From assembly GCA_016196825.1 (NCBI GenBank), contig JACPWY010000025.1, forward strand, positions 38,362-102,361: DNA of 64,000 nucleotides. The letters run 5' to 3'. Shown in pieces: positions 58,138 to 64,000 of the stretch; position 1 is the first letter of the stretch; each line of letters begins with the position of its first letter. This stretch comes from Deltaproteobacteria bacterium (GTDB taxonomy: Bacteria > Bdellovibrionota > FAC87 > UBA2466). The notes below the pieces were generated by a model that saw only the letters and a list, made by a program, of their open reading frames with translations, searched no databases and was not told the origin of the DNA. A program made the position numbers and the translations under genes.

Positions 58138-58647
58138 TTGCGCGACACAATCATCGGCATTCTGGCGGTGGGAATCTTGGGGTTTGCGTGGATCCATCTC
58201 AAGGAAAAGGGGATGGAGCTCGTGCCCAAGCCCGCCGTTGTCCAGCACGCTCCACACCTTTCACCACCATCCATTTCTAAACACGTAGGAGACAAACATG
58301 AAAAACATCAAACTCGCCGACGCCATAAACAAGCTCGGCGCCTCGGAGAAGGTCAAGTTGCTTCAGGATCGCCTGAAGAAGCTGAAGGAATCCCTTCAAT
58401 TTATCAAGAATCAAAAACACTAAGCCAGTCCAGTCCGACCGGCGAGCGGAGGCTAGTGCCCGTTCAGGCGTATCTAGCCTCCCAACGCCCCTCCCTCCCC
58501 ACAGCGGCACCCGAGCCGACTGAAAACGGAGTGCGCCTCTTCGTTCAATGCATGGAGATCAAGAAATCCGAAACACGGAAAACTTCCGAGTCGGAATGCC
58601 GTGAACTCGCGCTGAAAAGCCTCAAGGCTCGTAGCAACACCTACTGA
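58138..58647 (+). CDS. Putative exported or membrane-anchored small protein
   Basis: Unrecognised 169-residue frame. The start is TTG with GGGGGGAAG four bases upstream. An N-terminal membrane helix (TIIGILAVGILGFAWIHL) is followed by a His/Lys/Arg-rich stretch, then a more ordinary tail with one Cys pair (VQCMEIKK, SECRELAL). The middle third overlaps a small gene in another frame at 58298 that has a better ribosome site, so the middle of this product may not be under selection. Gene extent is uncertain. Confidence 0.45.
   Translation: MRDTIIGILAVGILGFAWIHLKEKGMELVPKPAVVQHAPHLSPPSISKHVGDKHEKHQTRRRHKQARRLGEGQVASGSPEEAEGIPSIYQESKTLSQSSPTGERRLVPVQAYLASQRPSLPTAAPEPTENGVRLFVQCMEIKKSETRKTSESECRELALKSLKARSNTY
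58298..58423 (+). CDS. 41-residue amphipathic small protein, nested gene
   Basis: A small frame with a consensus AGGAG (58287-58291) six bases before its ATG. The product is Lys- and Leu-rich: MKNIKLADAINKLG then LLQDRLKKLKESLQFI, a near-ideal amphipathic helix with a short tail NQKH. The whole gene lies inside the 58138 frame but in a different reading frame. The strong start signal and protein-like composition support it; the function is unknown. Confidence 0.6.
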   Translation: MKNIKLADAINKLGASEKVKLLQDRLKKLKESLQFIKNQKH

Positions 58648-59357
58648 GAGTCTTCGCTCGAAGGCATCCTCACGCGATTGAGAGTGCGCGTCTGAGGGTC
58701 TTTGGGTTTGGGCCCTTCAGGGATCGGCAAAACCAATTTTGACGTCACCACATCGGTCGCCATGGCATCAAAGGCCACCTGGATCTGGCGCGCGATGCGT
58801 GGCGCTTGGGCTTCCGGAATCGCGAGACCAAATTCGCTCAGATCGACATCAAATGTTGTGCTGATTTTAAGGAGATTGCCGGGGAGCCGCGTTTTTGTGT
58901 CCTCATTTTCGGGAAGATAGTTGAGACGAAGAAAGAGCGTGACTGGTTTTTGCACGCCTCGCAGCTTCAGCTGACCTTCAAGCTTGGCGACGACAGGCAC
59001 GTCCCGTTTGGCGACATCACCCGTAGCGTTCAGTAGCTTTGTGATATCAAAGGTCACGATTGGATTGTCAGCCGCCTGAAAAACTTTCTCTCGCAGAAAT
59101 TCATTGCGCCCTTCGCTGCCGGTCTCAAGCGTACGGAGATCGGTGGAGAAGGCGCCCTTGATGCCCTCGCGGATTTTATACGGATTGAGCTCGACCCAGC
59201 CATCGATGGCGTTGGAAAGTCCGATCATTTTCTCTAGCGGCGCGTCGTTGACCCAATAAATGAGGTTGCGCAGGCCCGCGTCTTTGATCTCAAAACGGGT
59301 GGGAACGGCGGACGCTAGGGAGGTGAGAAGGAGAGGAAGGATGAATGGAAAGCGCAT
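58641..59357 (-). CDS. YceI-like protein
   Basis: A 238-residue exported protein of the YceI family, a lipocalin-like fold that binds polyisoprenoids or amides in some members. Signal peptide FILPLLLTSLASA. Characteristic pieces are VELNPYKIREGIKGAFSTDLRTLETG, NEFLREKVFQAADNPIVTFDIT, and AKLEGQLKLRGVQKPVTLFL. The C terminus is polar. It overlaps the previous gene by seven bases at the stop ends. Confidence 0.85.
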   Translation of the reverse strand: MRFPFILPLLLTSLASAVPTRFEIKDAGLRNLIYWVNDAPLEKMIGLSNAIDGWVELNPYKIREGIKGAFSTDLRTLETGSEGRNEFLREKVFQAADNPIVTFDITKLLNATGDVAKRDVPVVAKLEGQLKLRGVQKPVTLFLRLNYLPENEDTKTRLPGNLLKISTTFDVDLSEFGLAIPEAQAPRIARQIQVAFDAMATDVVTSKLVLPIPEGPKPKDPQTRTLNRVRMPSSEDSQ

Positions 59358-59530
59358 GGAAAAAGGTTAGGGGGTTGGGGAGGTAATGTCCAGGGGGGAG
59401 TGAGGCCGGTGGGGAGACCGGAACGTACGGCCGCGGAAATAGCATGGCCCTGAGGTGGCGTGCATTTTAGCATTCCCAATGGGTTGTTTCTGCTCTAGAG
59501 ATGTTTCCGGCAATTTGCTATATCCGCAGC

Positions 59531-59629
59531 GTGCGCATTTTTGTAGTTGGTTATTCGTGGATTTGTTTGGTTAGTGCGGCAGATACCTGCGTTGACTGGT
59601 TCAATGCGGGCAAGCTTCAGTCCGGTTAG
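59531..59629 (+). pseudogene. Possible remnant or tiny secreted peptide
   Basis: A 32-codon frame from GTG with a hydrophobic leader and an export-like junction: GYSWICLVSAADTCVDWFNA, ending at TAG. The leader and the single TCVDWF segment look like the start of a secreted protein cut short by the stop. No ribosome site is clear. The 289-base gap from 59358 to 59646 otherwise holds nothing convincing, and its lower GC differs from the flanks. Confidence 0.3.
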
Positions 59630-59646
59630 AAGTTAAGAAGCATGAA

Positions 59647-60288
59647 ATGAAAATTAACTTGTTGGCGCTGAAGTCCTTGGTGCTTTTCGTTTGGGCTGGA
59701 AACGTTTTCGCAGCGAGTCCAACAAAACATTACTCGTTGTCGATGCTTCACCAGATTCGCCCAGGTATCTCAAGAAAAGGCGATGTTCTCAAATTGCTTG
59801 GGAAACCCGATCGTTATCTAGATTTTACTCACGCCAACCCGATCAAATCCGACACGGTTGGGTGGTCCTATTTGGAAGCGCCTTTCTTGGCCGAAGATCG
59901 AATAACGGTAGAGTTTCCAACCGGATCGGACGTGGTTCAAGCGGTAGGCTGGGATGTAAGAAAGGGGGAACAGGAGCGGTCCTTGGCGTTTACAAAGTCT
60001 TCATTTCACAATGTTAAGTTCGAAATGCAGAAACACCCGCAAATCAATCCTCACACAACAGACAACCGCTTTTTCTTTAAGAATGTAAGACTCGGAATTC
60101 TGATTCTCCATGACAAGAAAAAGGATTATGTCCAATCGATCGAACGGATGGTCCCCTCTGAAGTTTTAAGGCGTACCGATTTTAAGAATTTTCAGTATCC
60201 TGAATTCTGCATTCAGGATCAGTGTTCCCGTTCTTCACCGGAAATTGAACGCCAGCTTGCGAATGAGTATGAAAGCGCTCCGCAGTAA
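59647..60288 (+). CDS. Secreted BamE/OmlA-like protein
   Basis: A 213-residue exported protein (signal peptide ALKSLVLFVWAGNVFA). Its LHQIRPGISRKGDVLKLLGKPDR segment resembles the SmpA/OmlA (BamE-like) motif of Ipt..G.t...V...lG.P. No lipobox Cys is seen. The remainder (VGWSYLEAP, KDYVQSIERM) is unrecognised. Base composition is more AT-rich than the housekeeping genes, suggesting acquisition. The function is unknown. Confidence 0.6.
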   Translation: MKINLLALKSLVLFVWAGNVFAASPTKHYSLSMLHQIRPGISRKGDVLKLLGKPDRYLDFTHANPIKSDTVGWSYLEAPFLAEDRITVEFPTGSDVVQAVGWDVRKGEQERSLAFTKSSFHNVKFEMQKHPQINPHTTDNRFFFKNVRLGILILHDKKKDYVQSIERMVPSEVLRRTDFKNFQYPEFCIQDQCSRSSPEIERQLANEYESAPQ

Positions 60289-60318
60289 CTGAACTGCGCT
60301 CAAACAGTTTTAGTTCCA

Positions 60319-60717
60319 TCAAGTGGCCTTAAGGCAGGAAATGGTCCGGCATTTCAAGAGCGTCTGGTCGGCAGTGATTAGCGTGAGATTGAATACTATC
60401 GCTGTTGCCACCAGGAAACGGTCCGCTGGATCTTGCAATTGAAGGTTGAGCGCTCGGGACTGGATTGCGATTTCACAATTGATCGGGGCCTCGCGAAGAG
60501 GAGACGCCAGAAGCCTGTCGCGAACCCATTGAACGGGATCCGGCTTCATTTCAACTTTTCCCCTTTCTCCCAAAAGGATGGCTTCCCATAGAGTAATGGG
60601 AGAGAGAAAGAGTTCAGCTTTTTCATCTTCTAGAGTATTTCTGACTTTTGGAGAGAGACGTTTGGGTTCGACGAGACTCCAAACCCAGACATGCGTGTCC
60701 AATAAGAAACTCTTCAT
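60319..60717 (-). CDS. PIN-domain toxin (VapC-like)
   Basis: A 132-residue PIN-domain RNase-like toxin. The acidic residues of the Mg2+ site are in LLDTHVWVWSL (Asp7), SPITLWEAILLG (Glu) and QDPADRFLVATAIVF (Asp). It starts at ATG 60717, overlapping the antitoxin stop (ATGA). An upstream extension of 30 codons lies inside the antitoxin gene and is rejected. Confidence 0.88.
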   Translation of the reverse strand: MKSFLLDTHVWVWSLVEPKRLSPKVRNTLEDEKAELFLSPITLWEAILLGERGKVEMKPDPVQWVRDRLLASPLREAPINCEIAIQSRALNLQLQDPADRFLVATAIVFNLTLITADQTLLKCRTISCLKAT

Positions 60718-60956
60718 TTCTTCAACGCCGACCAATCTTCGGGCAGAGTGACGGGTTGGATGAGATCCCCTTTGATACGGGCCGAATGCGCTCCAGACCC
60801 AAGCCACGACTCCTTTTTTCCGGGCGGCGGGGGTGGAACCACTTGGGCCAGAGGCCGGCCTTGTTTGGTGATGAGAATGGGTTGACCCGTCTTCATCACC
60901 CTCTCGAGAAGGGCCAAACAGGTTGCCTTAAACTTGGATACAGCGATAGTTTTCAT
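60714..60956 (-). CDS. Phd/YefM-family antitoxin
   Basis: An 80-residue antitoxin with the Phd/YefM N terminus: KTIAVSKFKATCLALLERV followed by GQPILITKQGRPLAQVVPP. It should bind the operator upstream and neutralise the PIN toxin by its disordered C-terminal tail. It is the first gene of the pair. Confidence 0.88.
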   Translation of the reverse strand: MKTIAVSKFKATCLALLERVMKTGQPILITKQGRPLAQVVPPPPPGKKESWLGSGAHSARIKGDLIQPVTLPEDWSALKK

Positions 60957-60971
60957 CTAACACACCTAAAA

Positions 60972-61005
60972 AATATTACCATGGTCACTTACTATGGTCA
61001 ATATT
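60972..61005 (-). promoter_or_regulatory. Promoter and palindromic operator of the Phd/PIN pair
   Basis: Minus-strand TTGACC (60996-61001) and TAATAT (60973-60978) are 17 bases apart. The flanks AATATTACCAT (60972-60982) and ATGGTCAATATT (60994-61005) are inverted with one extra base, and TGGTCA occurs twice as a direct repeat. This is a typical autoregulated antitoxin operator overlapping the promoter. Confidence 0.65.
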
Positions 61006-61151
61006 GGAAACGGCTCGAAAAAACCTGCCTTGAGGCCATGATCAACAGGTCGCCCCGGTGGAGGAGTCTCGCCGAGCCTCAGTAAAGCACTCTTAGGCGG
61101 GTGAAACGCTCGGCGTTATGCCTTACAGCGTCTCAGTGCCGATAAGCTAAG

Positions 61152-62906
61152 GTGATCCACCATCGAGAGGACGGGTTCGTACCTATTTTTGTTGCGCTGG
61201 GAATCGTGTCTCTTTTGGCTCTTCTCAGCCTTTCCATGAGCTTGAGTAGCCACCTTTCCCTTAAGCGCCGTGCGCAGAATATCAACAGAACCGAGGCGTT
61301 CTATATTAATGAGATATTTGCCTGGCACGCGCAGTCGCGTCAGGCCGACTCACTCATCATCAGCAGCTCTCAGATCTTCGACAACACCCCGTTTACAGAC
61401 CAGCACAGCGGCACCTACTCGACCACCCCGGGTGAGCCAATTCCCGTTGGAATCACCAAGCTTTCCGCCCCTGCGGGAACGCTCCAGCGGCGCTACAACG
61501 AAAAATCGAATCTGGCCGTTGATTCAGAAAGAGGCCTTTGTGGTCAATCCCGCTTTAACGACAAAAAGGGATATTTGCTCTGCCTCAAGTCGACTCCATT
61601 GGCCTCTCGACCGAGCGTGATTCTTACGTGGTCGTCGCAAAATATACTCACTGGCAACAACTTCCATCTCTGGATGTTGGGAATCGGAAGGGATGGCAAA
61701 CTGACCAATTCGTTTGGAAACCAGGGTTACATTAGGCATTTGACTCCCGACCAGAGCGATCCCTATTCCACAGGCACGATGATTAACGGCAGTCGCATTG
61801 TCGGATTTTTTCCCAACCTTCCCTGCATTGTGGGGGGAGTCTGTCCGTTGGTGGACGTCTTAGTAATGAACACATCGGGCGGAACCCGGTTTTTCAGTGC
61901 CCGAAACGGTCAAGTCCTCTGGCCTCCCCACGGTCTGATTCCCCAAGGCGGTCAGGGGCTCTCCATTGCACCACCCCTGATTGCAGCTCAGGACTACCTG
62001 CTCTTCCCCAACTCTATCGCCGGAACCCAGAGCTCTCCTGAATTCGATATCGCCTGGACTGCCATGGGCTCGGGAAACGTGAGGCCGGAGTGCGGAGGAA
62101 TGGACTGCGGTCGAATCGAGGCGCCGGCAACAAATGAATACATGCTAGCCTGGAGACTGAAGGCGGATTCTCTCCGAATCGCATCGGTCAAAGATTCCAG
62201 GACTCTTTCGATTGCGCAGTTCAAGGTCGGCACCGCCCAGAATCCCTTGAGTCACCTTGATGCCAGTTACGGCAATGCAGGAGTGACCGAAACACTCGTG
62301 GGGCCGATCGATAGCTATGACATCATCACGCAGATTCGGTTCGAGCCAGACGATCGAGTCTTGGTTGTCGTGGTCAATAGCCAGCAGATGGATTGGCGCT
62401 TTTGTCTGTACGACAATGGCACGCTCGTAGGGAGTTGCCAAAACATGATTTCCAATGAGCAGTTTGTTCGAGGGGATTTCCTATGGCTCTCCCCTGAAGG
62501 CCAGGTTCATGCAATAGGCCAACGCCCCGGTCCGAATCCTTCGTTATATATATTGCGAATGAATTCCTCTGGAGTCCCCGACAGCTCCTTTGGAAACGCA
62601 GGTGTGGCGACACCCGCGTTTCCCCCTATTTTGCAAAATGCCGCATCCAACGGCCCTCTGGGAAACATGCAGGTCAATCGAGATTCGCAGGGAAACTACT
62701 ATTTTGGCTTTCAGTCCACGGAGGGCTATTCGGCCCCCAATCCACAGTCGGTTCACTACCGTCTCTTCAAAGTCACTCCCTATGGGAGCCTTGATTCAGC
62801 GTTTGGAGAAGCGGGTGGTTTTGAGTGGCGTGGCACTCAAGCCCCCACAACCGAGAATGTGCTGAGTTCCTACAGCTATCTCTTCGCCATCACCCCTCTG
62901 GACTAA
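61152..62906 (+). CDS. Pilin-like N-terminal plus delta-60 repeat protein
   Basis: A 584-residue protein. The first 60 residues resemble a PilX/type II secretion-like minor pilin: GFVPIFVALGIVSLLALLSL preceded by Gly, then a helix with RTEAFYINE. The rest carries delta-60 (LDxSFGxxG) repeats: TNSFGNQGYI, DASYGNAGVTE, DSSFGNAGVAT and DSAFGEAGGFEW, a beta-propeller-like pattern seen in large surface proteins. Cys pairs (CIVGGVCP, CGGMDC) suggest an extracellular location. It starts with GTG 61152. Not known from a characterised system. Confidence 0.6.
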   Translation: MIHHREDGFVPIFVALGIVSLLALLSLSMSLSSHLSLKRRAQNINRTEAFYINEIFAWHAQSRQADSLIISSSQIFDNTPFTDQHSGTYSTTPGEPIPVGITKLSAPAGTLQRRYNEKSNLAVDSERGLCGQSRFNDKKGYLLCLKSTPLASRPSVILTWSSQNILTGNNFHLWMLGIGRDGKLTNSFGNQGYIRHLTPDQSDPYSTGTMINGSRIVGFFPNLPCIVGGVCPLVDVLVMNTSGGTRFFSARNGQVLWPPHGLIPQGGQGLSIAPPLIAAQDYLLFPNSIAGTQSSPEFDIAWTAMGSGNVRPECGGMDCGRIEAPATNEYMLAWRLKADSLRIASVKDSRTLSIAQFKVGTAQNPLSHLDASYGNAGVTETLVGPIDSYDIITQIRFEPDDRVLVVVVNSQQMDWRFCLYDNGTLVGSCQNMISNEQFVRGDFLWLSPEGQVHAIGQRPGPNPSLYILRMNSSGVPDSSFGNAGVATPAFPPILQNAASNGPLGNMQVNRDSQGNYYFGFQSTEGYSAPNPQSVHYRLFKVTPYGSLDSAFGEAGGFEWRGTQAPTTENVLSSYSYLFAITPLD

Positions 62907-63517
62907 AACGGCTCAACCTTCTTTGAGCCTGCCACATGAGCCTTGCCGTCCCGTGACGGGCTCTGTTCGTGTCGTGGATAGGCGGAGAGGTCCTTTTCGG
63001 CCTTCATCTGATATTTTCCAGGGTTTTTCACATACGAGTCGAGGGGGATCGGTTCCCCGGTCGGAAGTTTCACTTTCAGTACTGAGGAGGGAATAGTGAT
63101 ATGGCTTGCGAATCCATCTCCAAAAACTCTGACCTTTGAATTGTACAGGTCATAGATCAGTTTACTCTCGGTCCGACTCTCCAGGAGTACTTTACAGGCA
63201 GCGGCCTGGTCTCGGTTTCCAAATTGAATGTAAACAGTTGTGCCCTTTGTGAACAAGCGCAATTCCTCAGGTTTATAGAATTCCACGCTCGAAATTGCCG
63301 TAGTGGATCTGACGCGCTTGGAATCCAATATTTCAGAAGGATTTTTCGGAACAACCGATCGGTTGAGCCCGGTCTCTTTGTCTATCTTTGGATTAGCGAC
63401 GTCGAACTCGCTATCGATCAGCTGTTGTTTTACAACCGTGCCGGCCCCTAACGCTAAGCCCGACCACAGCACCAGAGTCGTAAGCATCGCGGTGAATCGA
63501 ATCCGTATGTTTTGCAT
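62903..63517 (-). CDS. Exported hypothetical protein
   Basis: Unrecognised 204-residue protein with a signal peptide (MLTTLVLWSGLALG) and a cleavage site near ALGAG. The mature part has a central beta-rich region (FTKGTTVYIQFGNRDQAAA, SKLIYDLYNSKVRVFGDG) and a charged C-terminal tail (RHEQSPSRDGKAH). It converges on the pilin-like gene with a four-base overlap, so the two may be a functional pair, but there is no direct evidence. Confidence 0.65.
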   Translation of the reverse strand: MQNIRIRFTAMLTTLVLWSGLALGAGTVVKQQLIDSEFDVANPKIDKETGLNRSVVPKNPSEILDSKRVRSTTAISSVEFYKPEELRLFTKGTTVYIQFGNRDQAAACKVLLESRTESKLIYDLYNSKVRVFGDGFASHITIPSSVLKVKLPTGEPIPLDSYVKNPGKYQMKAEKDLSAYPRHEQSPSRDGKAHVAGSKKVEPF

Positions 63518-63732
63518 GGTTTCTCCCGGTCAAGAAATCTTGCTTGGATAAACCTGCAATCACCAGGCCATTGTTTACGACCCGAAAAGAGGCGGAAGGG
63601 TGGTGACTATTTGAACACACTCTGGCGGAATACATTCCAGCGCAGAGGTAGAGTCCCAGAATCATGGGAAACTTGCGTGCTGTTCATGTCGAACACATAG
63701 ATGCCGGCGGGATTCACTGGGCCGGCTCGTTC

Positions 63733-64000
63733 TTAAAAGTTGGCGATCCAGCAATAGCGGTAGTTTGGGCGCTCGATTAGTGGCAGGGCTACGGACGGCG
63801 CGCGAGGTGAATTGAGGTGATTGCCGGGGAACTGGCTCGATAAGAATGCGAGCATCCGCTGGCTCATATGGACCCGACCAACACAAGTTAAAACAGCAAC
63901 AAGAAAAACTGAGTAGACTACAGGCTCATATCCGGCATGGAGACAGTGTCTCTGCCCAAGAGGAATTCGTGCGCTTTCGGTCCTAGTCTTCGGGACGGCA
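63733..64000 (-). CDS. Possible 3' end of a gene running off the window
   Basis: On the minus strand a frame is open from the window edge to TAA 63733-63735. It reads through a hydrophobic stretch (VVYSVFLVAVLTCVGRV), then MSQRMLAFLSSQFPGNHLN and ends ERPNYRYCWIANF. The composition is protein-like but 89 open codons could be chance. The 215 bases between this and the gene at 63517 hold nothing I can support. Confidence 0.3.
   Translation of the reverse strand, partial: AVPKTRTESARIPLGQRHCLHAGYEPVVYSVFLVAVLTCVGRVHMSQRMLAFLSSQFPGNHLNSPRAPSVALPLIERPNYRYCWIANF

Overview
This window looks like chromosomal DNA of a free-living, probably aerobic, Gram-negative bacterium. By eye it is GC-rich, in the mid-to-high 50s percent. 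It carries outer-membrane beta-barrels, several lipobox lipoproteins, a YceI-like protein, MltD and a quinone-linked PyrD. The gene set and order (dprA-smg-topA with upstream LysM and lipoprotein genes, many small secreted proteins, a Gcr-type membrane protein, GreB) suggest a deltaproteobacterial or Bdellovibrionota/Oligoflexia-like lineage. That placement is inference from content, not a phylogeny. No rRNA, tRNA, CRISPR array, prophage or intact insertion sequence was found.

Layout. 0-6 kb: chaperones and glycolysis (groS-groL, an FmdB zinc ribbon, dnaK, enolase). 6-9.5 kb: an Mpo1-like membrane protein, RsmG, an RluA-type pseudouridine synthase, an RlmI-like methyltransferase and a YheT-type hydrolase, mostly overlapping. 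9.6-14.8 kb: a secreted protein that seems frameshifted, a solitary rplC, a Gcr-like membrane protein, a 182-base palindrome, a small zinc-finger protein and a glycosyltransferase. 14.9-19.5 kb: guaB-guaA followed by two paralogous hydratase/decarboxylase genes of the catechol meta-pathway family. 19.5-24 kb: accessory region with a methyltransferase, a HigBA-type toxin-antitoxin pair, a second frameshifted secreted protein, a Tyr/Asp/His-rich secreted protein, greB and a lipoprotein. 24-31.4 kb: acyl-CoA dehydrogenase, serine protease lipoprotein, rmuC, dnaB, mltD. 31.4-35.9 kb: a complete Bmp-type nucleoside ABC importer. 36.4-40.9 kb: leucine/branched acyl-CoA degradation genes running straight on from two beta-barrel genes. 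40.9-47.8 kb: a lipoprotein-LysM-hydrolase-dprA-smg-topA block on the minus strand, interrupted by a 193-base palindrome. 47.9-57.9 kb: a TldE-like protein, alanine dehydrogenase, a dolichol-phosphate-mannose-synthase-like enzyme, ligA, a 3'-truncated beta-amylase, pyrD, a large outer-membrane protein and ChrA. 58-64 kb: accessory region with small secreted proteins, a nested 41-codon gene, YceI, a PIN/Phd toxin-antitoxin pair and a pilin-like protein with delta-60 repeats.

Functional links. Many genes are translationally coupled by ATGA or GTGA overlaps (guaB/guaA, the ABC transporter, the leucine cluster, both toxin-antitoxin pairs, ald/glycosyltransferase/ligA). Near-consensus sigma-70 promoters can be read in front of several genes. 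In a number of cases the -10 box ends only 7-11 bases before the start codon, which would give leaderless or nearly leaderless mRNAs. The least explained items are two large palindromes that begin exactly at a neighbouring stop codon and are bounded by TA, the nested 41-codon gene, the solitary rplC, the truncated beta-amylase and the two apparent frameshifts. The frameshifts could be real gene decay or assembly errors.
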